Source: Miltoncostaea sp050249835 (GTDB lineage: Bacteria; Actinomycetota; Thermoleophilia; Miltoncostaeales; Miltoncostaeaceae). Taken from it: DNA of 64,000 nucleotides. This document shows, one piece after another, positions 25,121-33,962 of the stretch. Positions within the stretch are counted from its first letter, which is position 1, and every line of letters starts with the position of its first letter. The position numbers and the translations under genes are program-made. The notes under the pieces are model-generated. The model made no database searches, was not told the origin of the DNA, and worked only from the letters and a program-made list of their open reading frames with translations. The DNA lies in contig JBFWPT010000005.1 in NCBI GenBank assembly GCA_050249835.1, forward strand, positions 1 through 64,000. The letters run 5' to 3'.

Positions 25121-26688
25121 CCGATCTCGCCACCGACATCGCGGTGGTCGCGGCGGCGATCGCCGTGCTGGGGCTGCTCGCGCCGCTGCCGGGTCTGCGC
25201 CCCGAGCCCCAGCGCGCGGCCTCGCTCGCGCTGCTGCTCGGCGCCTGGGGCTTCCTCATCGCCTCGCTCATCCCCGGCGACGACGCCTCGGACGCCCTCG
25301 ACAAGCTGGGGTCGCCCGCGCGGGCCGCCATGGGCGCCGTGGCGCTCGTCGTGGCGATCGTGGTGGTGGTCGTCGTGGTGCGGCTCATCACGGCGCGCCC
25401 CACGATCTGGTTCGTGCTGCTCGGCGTGGCCCTGCCGATCCGGGTGCCGGTGTCGGTGGGCAGCCTGGAGGCCAACCTCCTCATCCCGCTGTACGCGGTC
25501 ATCGGCATCGGCATCATCGCGTGGGTCTGGGCGCGGGCCCGCGGGCGCGTCGGGCCCGCCGACGAGGCCCCGGCGGCGCTGGCCTGGCCGCTCGCCGCGT
25601 TCGCCGCCTTCGTCCTGGTCTCGGCGACCTGGAGCCCGGACGGGGAGGAGGCCGCGATCAAGGCCGCCTTCTTCTACGTGCCGTTCACGATCCTGCTCGT
25701 CCTCGTGATCGCGTGGTGGCGGTACGCCCGCGCGCTGCGCGCCCTGGCGATCACGACGATCGCCGGCGGGACGATCGCCGCGCTGGTCGCGCTCTGGCAG
25801 TACGCCACCGAGGACATCTGGTGGAACCAGACCCTCATCCAGGCGAACGTCTACTCGCGCTTCTTCCGGGTGAACGGGATCTTCTTCGACCCGAACATCC
25901 TGGGCCGCTACCTGGCGATCGGGATCCTCATCTGCCTCGCGCTGGCCTGGGTGCGCCCACGCGCCGCCGAGCTGGCCGCCCTCGCCGGGGCGATCGCCGT
26001 GATGACCGCGGGCCTGGCCGTCACCTTCTCCCGGTCGAGCACCCTGATGCTGATGGTGGGCGTGCTGCTGCTGGCGGTCCGCGCCGTGGGCGCCCGGCGG
26101 GCCATCACCGCCGGCGCCGCGGTGCTCGTCGTGGCCGGGGGGATCGCCATGCTCACGAGCGACAACGTCCGGCGAGCGGCGACGGACTACGACCGCCTGG
26201 AACGGGTGAGCGAGGGTCGGTTCGACCTCATGCGCGGCGGGCTCACCATCTGGCGCGACGAGCCCGTCCTCGGGACCGGCCTCGGCGGCTTCGAGGAGCG
26301 CTTCGAGGAGACCCTCACCCCGACCGAGCAGCGGCGGGTGCGCGTGGTGATCTCCCACAACACGCCCGTCACCGTGCTGAGCGAGACCGGAGTCGTCGGC
26401 TTCGCCCTGTTCCTGGTCCTCCTGGTGGGGGCCGGCTGGGCCGCGGTGCGCGGCTCCCGCGACCAGGGCCTCGACGGCTGGGCGCGGTGGACCCTCGGCG
26501 CGATCCTCGCCGGGATCGTCGTCCACAGCCTGCTCTACGCCGCCCTGTTCGAGGACCCGTTCACCTGGGTGGCCGCCGCCGCGGCGGTCGCGATCGGGCT
26601 GCTCGCGCTGCCGCGGACCGCGGCCGGCGACCCGGAGCCGGACGAGGAGGCGCCCTCGCCCACCGCCACGATGCCGGTGACCCCGTGA
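25117..26688 (+). CDS. O-antigen ligase/polymerase-like membrane protein (first copy)
   Basis: A 523-residue polytopic protein with about twelve helices. The Wzy_C/WaaL region is clear: FFRVNGIFFDPNILGRYLAIG, VTFSRSSTLMLMVGVLLL, then a large loop with RFDLMRGGLTIWRDEPVLGTGLGGFEERF and SHNTPVTVLSETGVVGFALFL, where the conserved GxGxGxF and SHN motifs bind the lipid-linked glycan. Members ligate or polymerise polysaccharide repeat units outside the membrane. Overlaps both neighbours by 4 bases. Confidence 0.85.
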   Translation: MTDLATDIAVVAAAIAVLGLLAPLPGLRPEPQRAASLALLLGAWGFLIASLIPGDDASDALDKLGSPARAAMGAVALVVAIVVVVVVVRLITARPTIWFVLLGVALPIRVPVSVGSLEANLLIPLYAVIGIGIIAWVWARARGRVGPADEAPAALAWPLAAFAAFVLVSATWSPDGEEAAIKAAFFYVPFTILLVLVIAWWRYARALRALAITTIAGGTIAALVALWQYATEDIWWNQTLIQANVYSRFFRVNGIFFDPNILGRYLAIGILICLALAWVRPRAAELAALAGAIAVMTAGLAVTFSRSSTLMLMVGVLLLAVRAVGARRAITAGAAVLVVAGGIAMLTSDNVRRAATDYDRLERVSEGRFDLMRGGLTIWRDEPVLGTGLGGFEERFEETLTPTEQRRVRVVISHNTPVTVLSETGVVGFALFLVLLVGAGWAAVRGSRDQGLDGWARWTLGAILAGIVVHSLLYAALFEDPFTWVAAAAAVAIGLLALPRTAAGDPEPDEEAPSPTATMPVTP

Positions 26689-27758
26689 GCCTGCGCGTCC
26701 TGTGCCTCAGCAACATGTGGCCGGGGCGCGCGGACCCGGACTACGGCGCGTTCGTCGCCGACATGTGCCGGGCGCTGGAGGCGCGCGGGATGACCGTGGA
26801 CCCGGTGGTCATCGACACCCGGGCGCGCGGGGCGCTGCGGACCCCCGCCAAGTACGCCGGCCTGGCCGCCCGGGCCACGCGCCACGCGCGCCGCGCCGAC
26901 GTCATCTACGCGCACTACCTGTTCCCCACGGCCGCGGTGGCGGCCACGGCGGCGAAGGCGGCCCGCATCCCCTACGTCGTGACGGCCCACGGCCGCGACG
27001 TCCGCAACCTGGACCGGCCCTCGCTGCGGCGCGCGACCGCCGGCCCCCTGAGGGGGGCCGCGGAGGTCATCGCGGTGAGCGAGCACCTGGCGGGGGCGCT
27101 CCGCGACTCCGGCCTGGACCTCCCGCCGATGTCGGTCATCAACATGGGCGTCGACGCCGGCCGGTTCCGGCCCGGCGACCGGGACGTGGCACGGGCCTGG
27201 CTCGGGGTGCCGGCCGGCGTGCCCCTGGTGCTCGCGGTCGGCGGGCTCACGGAGCGGAAGAACCCCCTCGGGCTGCTCCAGGCCTTCGCCCGGGTGCGGG
27301 CCGCGCGCCCGGACGCCCTGCTGGCGTTCGTGGGGGACGGCCCCCTCGCCGGCGCGGTGGACGCCGGCGCCCGGCGCCTCGGCCTGGAGGGGGCCGTGTT
27401 GCGGCCGGGCGCCGTCCCGCACGAGGCCGTGGCCGACTGGGTGGCGGCCTGCGACGTGCTCGCGATCGTGAGCCGCGTGGAGCCCCTCGGCGTGGCCGCC
27501 CTGGAGGCGATGGCGGGGGGCCGCCCGGTGGTGGCGACCCGCGTGGGCGGCGCGCGCGAGGTGGTGCCCGACCCGGAGGCCGGGCGCGTGGTGGACCCCC
27601 TCGACCCGACCGCGATCGCCGCCGCCGTGCTGGACCTGCTGGACGCGCCCCCCTCGCCGGAGGCGTGCCGCGCGGCCGCGCTGCCCCACTCCCTGGAGCG
27701 GCAGGCCGCCCGCGTGGCGGAGGTGCTGGAGCGCGCCGTGGAGGCCCACCCGCGGTAA
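26685..27758 (+). CDS. Glycosyltransferase family 4 protein
   Basis: A 357-residue GT-B enzyme: LRVLCLSNMWPGRADPDYGAFV at the start, YVVTAHGRDVRNLDRP, EVIAVSEHLAGALRDSG, VINMGVDAGRFRPGDR, AVGGLTERKNPLGLLQAF and the donor-site SRVEPLGVAALEAMAGGRPVVAT (EPxGxxxLEAMA type). It closely fits the GT1/GT4 Pfam pair (Glyco_transf_4 and Glycos_transf_1). Start GTG 26685 overlaps the ligase stop. It should add one sugar of the repeat unit on the cytosolic side. Confidence 0.88.
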   Translation: MSLRVLCLSNMWPGRADPDYGAFVADMCRALEARGMTVDPVVIDTRARGALRTPAKYAGLAARATRHARRADVIYAHYLFPTAAVAATAAKAARIPYVVTAHGRDVRNLDRPSLRRATAGPLRGAAEVIAVSEHLAGALRDSGLDLPPMSVINMGVDAGRFRPGDRDVARAWLGVPAGVPLVLAVGGLTERKNPLGLLQAFARVRAARPDALLAFVGDGPLAGAVDAGARRLGLEGAVLRPGAVPHEAVADWVAACDVLAIVSRVEPLGVAALEAMAGGRPVVATRVGGAREVVPDPEAGRVVDPLDPTAIAAAVLDLLDAPPSPEACRAAALPHSLERQAARVAEVLERAVEAHPR

Positions 27759-27760
27759 TC

Positions 27761-27775
27761 GGGGCGCGGCGCCCC
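27761..27775 (+). terminator. Compact GC hairpin
   Basis: GGGGCGCGGCGCCCC is a near-perfect inverted repeat just after the GT4 stop and 5 bases before a -10-like TACTGT. It separates two parts of the polysaccharide region and may be a terminator; no U-tract. Confidence 0.35.
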
Positions 27776-27780
27776 TGCGC

Positions 27781-27786
27781 TACTGT
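27781..27786 (+). promoter_or_regulatory. -10 box for leaderless mRNA of the second ligase gene
   Basis: TACTGT lies 9 bases before ATG 27796. No clear -35 is visible at the expected distance. It suggests a new transcription unit starting at the second ligase-like gene. Confidence 0.38.
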
Positions 27787-27795
27787 GCGCGGCCG

Positions 27796-29268
27796 ATGTC
27801 GACGACCGACGCCCCCGCCCGGCCCGCGGGCCCCCGGGACACGGCCGCGATCGCGGTCGTCGTCGGCGTCCTCGTCGCCGCCCTCCTGGCGATCTGGCAG
27901 CCGCTCGTGGGCATCGGGCTCGCCGTGGTGGTGCTGATCGGGACGCTCCTGCGGGACGTGCCCGTGCGGCGGCTCGCGCCCGTGCTGGTGGTGCTCACCG
28001 CCCTCGCGGCCGTGGGCGGGCCGAACCTGGCCGCGCCGCCCGCGCCGTGGCTGTTCCTGTTCCGCATCCTGATCGTGCTGCTCGGCCTGGGGCTCGTGGG
28101 CTACCTGCTCATGGACGGCCGCCTGGTGCTGCCGGCGGGCCTGCCGCGCCCGGCCGGGATCCTGGCGGTGTGGTGGCTCTGGACCGCGCTGTCGATCGGC
28201 TGGGCGGACGACGCCCTGGCCGGCCTGCGCTGGACGGCCTTCATGGCGATGATGGGCGGCCTGGCGATCGCCATCGCGGTCATCTGCCGCGAGCGGCGGC
28301 GCGCCCGGATCCTCCTGTGGTGCCTGCTCGGCGCCTTCGTCCTGGCCTGCCTCATCGCGGTCGCCGAGGTGCTGACCGGCCTCCACCTGCCCACCTTCCG
28401 GGCCGGGGTCGAGAACCGGGGCGCGCTCATCGGCATCGGCTCGCTGTTCGGCAACCAGAACAACTTCGCGGCCTTCCTGGCGCTGAGCCTGCCGTACCTG
28501 CTCGCCCTCCCCGTCCTCTACCGGGACGTGCGCCTGCGGTTCCTCGGCCTGGGCGGGGCAGGGGTGGCCCTCATCCTCATCCTGCTGACCGGCTCGAAGT
28601 CCGGGCTCGCCGCCGCGGGCCTGGTGGTGCTGGGCATGCTCGTGCTGGTGGGCGCAGACCGCGGCTCGCGCGGGCGCCTCGTGGTGGCCGGCGGGATCGC
28701 CGCCCTGGCGATCGCCCTCGTGGTGCCCGCCGTGCAGGGGAGCGGGCCGATCAGCCTCGACGAGCGCACCATCACCAAGCTCGACTTCGGGATCCTCCAG
28801 GACCAGGCGGCCGGCGGGACCGGCTCGGGCGCGGTGCGCGAGTCGCTGCTGAGCGACGGCCTCGCGCTGGTGGCCGAGACGGACGGCCTCGGGGTCGGGG
28901 CGGGCAACGCGGAGACCCACGTCCGGTCGCTGGAGGCGTTCCCCGGCGTCGCGAACCTGCACAACTGGTGGCTCGAGGTGCTCGTGAACGGCGGCGTCGT
29001 GGGCCTCGCCCTCTACCTCGCGTTCTTCCTGACCCTGCTGCGGGGGCAGATGCGCGGCGCCCGCCGGGCGCAGGACCCGCTCGTGCGGTACATGTGCCTG
29101 GCCGGCGCGCTCGCGCTGGTGGGGTGGATCATCGGGAGCGTGGGGCCCTCGACGGCCATCCACTACGCCCCGATGTGGATCGTCTTCGGCCTGGGGATGG
29201 GCGCGCTGGTGCTCGCCCGGCGCGAGCGGGCCGCCCGCGATGAGGAGGCCGTGCCGTCCGCGTCCTGA
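27796..29268 (+). CDS. O-antigen ligase/polymerase-like membrane protein (second copy)
   Basis: A 490-residue polytopic protein with the Wzy_C layout: GIGSLFGNQNNFAAFLALSLPYLL, LILLTGSKSGLAAAGLVVLGMLVL, and an outside loop with TDGLGVGAGNAETHVRS and VANLHNWWLEVLVNGGVVGLALYL. The H-N pair (LHNWWLE) corresponds to SHN in the first copy, and NQNNF to DPNILG. The two proteins are only distantly alike, so one may polymerise and the other ligate. Starts at ATG 27796 after a probable terminator and promoter; its TGA overlaps the next ATG (TGATG). Confidence 0.85.
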   Translation: MSTTDAPARPAGPRDTAAIAVVVGVLVAALLAIWQPLVGIGLAVVVLIGTLLRDVPVRRLAPVLVVLTALAAVGGPNLAAPPAPWLFLFRILIVLLGLGLVGYLLMDGRLVLPAGLPRPAGILAVWWLWTALSIGWADDALAGLRWTAFMAMMGGLAIAIAVICRERRRARILLWCLLGAFVLACLIAVAEVLTGLHLPTFRAGVENRGALIGIGSLFGNQNNFAAFLALSLPYLLALPVLYRDVRLRFLGLGGAGVALILILLTGSKSGLAAAGLVVLGMLVLVGADRGSRGRLVVAGGIAALAIALVVPAVQGSGPISLDERTITKLDFGILQDQAAGGTGSGAVRESLLSDGLALVAETDGLGVGAGNAETHVRSLEAFPGVANLHNWWLEVLVNGGVVGLALYLAFFLTLLRGQMRGARRAQDPLVRYMCLAGALALVGWIIGSVGPSTAIHYAPMWIVFGLGMGALVLARRERAARDEEAVPSAS

Positions 29269-30449
29269 TGCTGAGCCACATGTATCCCAGCGCGGTCAAC
29301 TGGACCGCGGGGATCTTCGTCCACGAGCAGGTGCGCGCCCTGGTGCGGCGCGGCCACGACGTCCGCGTCGTCTCGCCCACGGGCTGGGCGCCGCCGCTGC
29401 TGCCGCGCTGGAAAGCCTTCCGCGAGGTGCCCGGCGTCGACGTCTTCCAGGGCGTCCCGGTGCTCTACCCGCGCAAGCTGACGCTGCCCGGCGCCCGGCT
29501 CGGCCCGCGCAACGGCGACGCGATGCTGTTGTCCATCGCCAAGCCGCTCCGGCGCATCCAGGAGCGCTGGCCGTTCGACGTCGTCCACGCCCACATGCTC
29601 GTGCCGGACGGCTGGGCCGCGGCCCGGATGGGCGCGGCGCTGCAGGTGCCCGTGGTCGCCACGGCGCACCGGGCCGACGTGCTGGACGTGCCGGCGCGGG
29701 GCCCCGCAAGCGCGCGGCAGGTGGCCCAGGCCGTGTCCTCCCTCGACCAGGTGTGCGCCGTGAGCGCCGCCATCGCCGAGGCCGCCGAGACGCTGGCCGA
29801 GCCGCGCCGCCCGGTGGCGGTGGTGCCGAACGGCGCCGACACGTCGGTGTTCACCCCGCGCGACGCGGGCGAGGCCCGCGCCCGGCTGGGCCTGCCCGCC
29901 GGGGGGCCGGTCGTGACGTTCGTGGGCAAGCTGCTGCCGCGCAAGGGCGTGGACACGCTGATCGAGGCCTGGGGCATCCTGGGCCGCCGGCCCGGCGGGG
30001 CGCCGCTGCTGGTGGCCGGCGGCATCGGCCCCATGCGCGAGGGGCTCGAGGCCCGCGCCGCCGAGCTGGGCGTCGCCGACCGGGTCCGGTTCGTGGGCAA
30101 GATCCCCCACGACGACGTGGGCTGGTGGATGGCCGCCGGCGACCTGTTCGTGCTGCCCTCGTTGTCCGAGGGGCTGCCGACGGTGGTCTGCGAGGCGATG
30201 AACTGCGGCCGTCCCGTCGTGGCGACGGCCGTCGACGGCACCCCGGAGATCGTGCGCGACGGGCAGACGGGGCTCCTGATCCCGCCGCGCGACCCGCAGG
30301 CCCTGGCCGACGCGGTGGCCCGGGTGCTGGACGAGCCGGGCCTGGCGGAGCGCATGGGCGCCGAGGCCCTGCGGATCGGCCGCGAGACCTACACCTGGGA
30401 CGCCAACGCCGCCCGCATGGTGGAGATCTACGAGGAGGTCACCGCGTGA
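29268..30449 (+). CDS. Glycosyltransferase family 4 protein
   Basis: A 393-residue GT-B enzyme: MLSHMYPSAVNWTAGIFVHEQ at the start, FDVVHAHMLVPDGWAAARMG, QVCAVSAAIAEAAETL, VVPNGADTSVFTPRD, TFVGKLLPRKGVDTLIEAW and LPSLSEGLPTVVCEAMNCGRPVVAT (ExxPxxxxEAMxxG donor motif). N-terminal SxMYPS...GIF is common in exopolysaccharide GT4 enzymes. The start ATG overlaps the ligase stop; the end overlaps the ATP-grasp start (GTGA). Confidence 0.88.
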   Translation: MLSHMYPSAVNWTAGIFVHEQVRALVRRGHDVRVVSPTGWAPPLLPRWKAFREVPGVDVFQGVPVLYPRKLTLPGARLGPRNGDAMLLSIAKPLRRIQERWPFDVVHAHMLVPDGWAAARMGAALQVPVVATAHRADVLDVPARGPASARQVAQAVSSLDQVCAVSAAIAEAAETLAEPRRPVAVVPNGADTSVFTPRDAGEARARLGLPAGGPVVTFVGKLLPRKGVDTLIEAWGILGRRPGGAPLLVAGGIGPMREGLEARAAELGVADRVRFVGKIPHDDVGWWMAAGDLFVLPSLSEGLPTVVCEAMNCGRPVVATAVDGTPEIVRDGQTGLLIPPRDPQALADAVARVLDEPGLAERMGAEALRIGRETYTWDANAARMVEIYEEVTA

Positions 30450-31606
30450 GCGGCGCGCCCCCCGCGATCGTCCTCCAGGCCTCCGGCCCGAACGCCCTCG
30501 GCATCATCCGCTCCCTCGCCCGCGCCGGGGTGCGCGTCATCGCCGCCGACCACGACCCGCGGGCCCTCGGCCTGCTGTCGCGGTACACGACCGCGGTGCC
30601 GATGGCCGACCCGCTCACCGAGCCGGACCGCTTCGTGGACGACCTCGTCGCCCTCGGGCGGGGGCGGGGCGCCGGCGGGGTCCTGTTCCCCACCCACGAC
30701 GAGGCGATCGCCGCGATCGGCCCGCGCGAGGCCGAGGTGGACGCCGTCCTGCGGCGCCCCTGGAGCCCGTGGGCGGTGATGCGGCAGATCATCGACAAGG
30801 GCCACCAGCACGAGACCGCCCGGCGGATCGGCTTCCCGGTGCCCGCCACGGTGACCCCGCGCGAGGACGCCGACATCCTGCAGGCCGTCGAGGGGCTCCG
30901 GTTCCCGATGGTCCTCAAGCCGCGCTACGCGCCGGAGTTCCGCCGCCGGTTCCGCGCCCAGGTGATGGAGGCGTCGGACCGCGAGGAGCTGCTGCGCGCC
31001 TGGGAGCTCGCCGCGGAGTACCGCCCGCAGGTGAGCGAGGTCATCCCGGGGGGCGACGACCGGCTCTGGACGCTCGGGTCGTACCGCGACCGCGACGGCC
31101 GGCCGCTCGCCACCTTCACCGGCCGCAAGCTGCGCCAGTGGCCCCCGCGCTTCGGGACCGCCCGCGCCGCCGAGGCGCGCTGGGACCCGGGCCTCGTGAC
31201 CCGCGGGCACGCCCTGCTGGACGCGTTGTCCTTCCACGGCATCTCGCAGCTCGAGGTGAAGCGCGACCCGCGCGACGGCCGCGACCACCTGATCGAGGTG
31301 AACCCGCGCTCCTGGCTCTGGGTGGGGCTCGCCACCCGGGCCGGGGTCAACATCCCGTTCGCCTCCTGGCTGGACGCCATCGGGAGCCCCCGGACCTGGC
31401 CGGAGGGGCGGCAGAAGGGCTGGCGCTGGTTCCTGGCGAGCAAGCACCTGGCCGGCAGCGCCCGCGAGATCCGCCGCCGCGAGTGGGGCGCGGGGGCGTT
31501 CGCCCGCTCGGTGCGCCCGCCGATCGTGGAGGGCGTCATCGACGTCCGCGACCCCCGGCCGGCCCTGGAGCTGTACGGGCGCCACCTGCGGCGGCGGCGT
31601 GGCTGA
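30446..31606 (+). CDS. ATP-grasp enzyme in the polysaccharide region (first)
   Basis: A 386-residue protein with a PreATP-grasp Rossmann part (AIVLQASGPNALGIIRSLARAGVRVIAAD) and an ATP-grasp core: DKGHQHETARRIGFPVPAT, FPMVLKPRY, SQLEVKRDPRDGRDHLIEVNPRSWLW (metal-binding E-x-N). This fits the carboxylate-amine ligases found in capsule and surface-glycan clusters, where they may add an amino acid to a sugar. Substrates are unknown. GTG 30446 overlaps the GT4 stop. Confidence 0.78.
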   Translation: MSGAPPAIVLQASGPNALGIIRSLARAGVRVIAADHDPRALGLLSRYTTAVPMADPLTEPDRFVDDLVALGRGRGAGGVLFPTHDEAIAAIGPREAEVDAVLRRPWSPWAVMRQIIDKGHQHETARRIGFPVPATVTPREDADILQAVEGLRFPMVLKPRYAPEFRRRFRAQVMEASDREELLRAWELAAEYRPQVSEVIPGGDDRLWTLGSYRDRDGRPLATFTGRKLRQWPPRFGTARAAEARWDPGLVTRGHALLDALSFHGISQLEVKRDPRDGRDHLIEVNPRSWLWVGLATRAGVNIPFASWLDAIGSPRTWPEGRQKGWRWFLASKHLAGSAREIRRREWGAGAFARSVRPPIVEGVIDVRDPRPALELYGRHLRRRRG

Positions 31607-33962
31607 GCCGCTGCGGATCCACCTCGCCGGGTGCCGCCCGGCGTTCGCCCCCCGGGCGCGCTGGGTGCTGGAGACGATCGCCGAGGCCCTCGGACGCGAC
31701 GCCGTCCACGTCGACGGCGGCGACGCCGACCTGGTGTACGCGCCGGAGCGCCCGGACACGGGCGTCTGGATCCCCGCCGACCCCGCCGCGCAGGCGTTCT
31801 TCGAGGGTGGGGAGGCGTTCCCGGCGACGGCCGTCTTCCGCGCCCGGGGCCTGACGCTGCTGTTCCCGCCGTCCCACCCGGACGAGCCCCTGCCCGGTGA
31901 CCTGGTGGCGAGCGCCTTCTACCTGCTGGCCCGCTGGGACGAGCTGCGCGTGACCGAGCGCGACCGCTTCGACCGGCTCCCCCTCGCGGCCAGCGCGTTC
32001 GGGCGCATCGCCGGCCTGGAACTGGAGGACCCGCCCGTCGAGGGCTACATCGCCGCCCTGCGCGCGGCGCTGCGCATCGCGCCGCCCACCGCCTGGGAGG
32101 TCGCCCTCACCCACGACATCGACCGCATCCGGCGCCGCACCCCGAAGGGCCTCGCGGGCATCGCCCGGCGCCGCGGCCCGCGCGGGCTGGCGGCCGCGCT
32201 GACCGGGCCGGACCCCTGGGACAACGTCCCGGACCTGCTCGAGGCCGCCTGGCGGCGCGGCGCCCGGCCGACGGTGTTCCTCATCGGCCGCAACGCCCAC
32301 CCGCTCGACGGCACCCCGCGCGCCACCTACGAGCGCGAGCGGCGGCGCATCGCGGCCGGCGTGCGCGCCGCCGGGGCGGAGGTGGGGCTGCACGGATCCT
32401 TCGCCTCCTCCGAGGACGGGGCCGCCCTGGCCGCGGAGCTCGCCGGGCTGCGCGACGAGGTGGGCGGGACGGTCGACGGCGTGCGGATGCACTACCTGCG
32501 CTTCCGCTACCACGAGACGGTGCGCTGGCTGGAGGCCGCCGGCGCGGCGTACGACTCGAGCCTGGGCTTCAGCGAGGCGCCGGGCTTCGCGGCGGGCATC
32601 GCGCGCCCCTTCCGGCCGTGGCTCGTGGGCGAGGAGCGCCCCGCCCGCCTGCGGCTGCTGCCCCTGGCGGTGATGGACACGACCCTCCACTCGCACCTCG
32701 GCCTCGACGCCGCCGAGGCCGGCGCCCGGGCCGTGGCAGTGCTGGACCGGGTGCGCGCCGCCGGCGGCCGCGCCGCCCTGCTCTGGCACAACACCTACCT
32801 CGCCGACGACCGCGCGCCCGGGTACGGGGCCCTCTGGGGCGACCTGCTCGACGAGCTGCTGCGGCGCGGGGCGACCCTGGGCCCGGCTGGGGAGCTCCCG
32901 GCCCCCGCGGAGGGCGCGCGCCTCGACGGCCGCCGGGTGGTGCACCTCACGAGCGTCCACCGGCCCCGCGACGTGCGCATCTTCCACAAGGAGGCCACCG
33001 CGGCGGCCCGCGCGGGCGCCTCGGCGGTCGTGGCGGCGCCGTCCGAGCCCCTGCCGCGCGCCGGGAGGCTGGCGGCCGGCTGGCGGCTGGCGCACCGGGC
33101 CCGGGCGGAGGGCGCCGACATCTACCACGTCCACGACCCCGAGCTGCTGCCCGCGGCGCTCTGGCTGGCGCGCACGAGCGGGCGGCCCGTGGTCTACGAC
33201 GTCCACGAGTACCTGGGGCGCACGACCCGCACCAAGCGGTGGCTCCCCGCGCCGCTGCGGCGCCCGCTCGCCCTGGGCGCCGAGCGCGCCGAGCGGCGCC
33301 TGGCCCGGCGCCTGGACGGCGTGGTGACCGCGAACGAGGACCTCGCCGCCCGCTTCGCGGCCGCGGGCGCCCGCGCCGTGGCCGTCACGAACTCGCCCTG
33401 GGCCGACGCCTTCCCGGCGCCCGCGCCGATGCCGGACGAGCCGGTCGTGCTCTACGTCGGCGGCCTCGGGCCGCTGCGCGGGCTGGAGGTGATGCGCGAG
33501 GCGTTCCCGGAGGTCACGGTCCCTGGGGCCCGCCTCGTGCTGGCCGGGCCGGGCGACGCGGGGGAGATGCCGCCCGGGGTGAGCGCGCTGGGCGTGGTCG
33601 ACCACTCCGAGGTGCCGGGCCTGCTCGCCGGCTGCCGCGTGGCCTGGATCCCGCTGCAGCGCCACGGCAACTACGATCGCGCGGTGCCCACGAAGCTCGT
33701 CGAGGCGATGGCCGCCGGCCGTCCCGTCGTCGCGTCCGACCTCGGCCGCATGGGGGCCATGGTCCGGGCCGCCGGCTGCGGCCTGGTGGTCCCCCCCGGG
33801 GACCCCGCCGCCCACGCCGCCGCGATCGACGGCCTGCTGGGCGACCCGGACCTGGCCGCGCGCATGGGCGCCGCCGGGCGCCGGGCGTTCGAGGACGGGC
33901 TGGCGTTCGAGGCCCAGGCCCGGGCGCTGACCGGGCTGTACGCCGGGATCCTCGGCCCATGA
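31599..33962 (+). CDS. Fusion: polysaccharide deacetylase-like plus GT4 glycosyltransferase
   Basis: A 787-residue two-part protein. Residues 1-440: an N-terminal alpha/beta domain of the type preceding deacetylases (DUF7033-like, ending FGRIAGLELEDPPVEGY) and a NodB-like domain with ALTHDIDRIRRR (about 167-178; THDID replaces TFDDG), EVGLHGSFASS and LLPLAVMDTTL. Residues 445-787: a GT4 unit with RRVVHLTSVHRPRDVRIFHKEA, DIYHVHDPELLPAALWLAR, YDVHEYLG, LYVGGLGPLRGLEVM and VPTKLVEAMAAGRPVVAS. One chain could thus transfer and deacetylate sugars of the same repeat unit. GTG 31599 overlaps the ATP-grasp stop by 8 bases. Frame is continuous through the junction. Confidence 0.85.
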   Translation: MAEPLRIHLAGCRPAFAPRARWVLETIAEALGRDAVHVDGGDADLVYAPERPDTGVWIPADPAAQAFFEGGEAFPATAVFRARGLTLLFPPSHPDEPLPGDLVASAFYLLARWDELRVTERDRFDRLPLAASAFGRIAGLELEDPPVEGYIAALRAALRIAPPTAWEVALTHDIDRIRRRTPKGLAGIARRRGPRGLAAALTGPDPWDNVPDLLEAAWRRGARPTVFLIGRNAHPLDGTPRATYERERRRIAAGVRAAGAEVGLHGSFASSEDGAALAAELAGLRDEVGGTVDGVRMHYLRFRYHETVRWLEAAGAAYDSSLGFSEAPGFAAGIARPFRPWLVGEERPARLRLLPLAVMDTTLHSHLGLDAAEAGARAVAVLDRVRAAGGRAALLWHNTYLADDRAPGYGALWGDLLDELLRRGATLGPAGELPAPAEGARLDGRRVVHLTSVHRPRDVRIFHKEATAAARAGASAVVAAPSEPLPRAGRLAAGWRLAHRARAEGADIYHVHDPELLPAALWLARTSGRPVVYDVHEYLGRTTRTKRWLPAPLRRPLALGAERAERRLARRLDGVVTANEDLAARFAAAGARAVAVTNSPWADAFPAPAPMPDEPVVLYVGGLGPLRGLEVMREAFPEVTVPGARLVLAGPGDAGEMPPGVSALGVVDHSEVPGLLAGCRVAWIPLQRHGNYDRAVPTKLVEAMAAGRPVVASDLGRMGAMVRAAGCGLVVPPGDPAAHAAAIDGLLGDPDLAARMGAAGRRAFEDGLAFEAQARALTGLYAGILGP

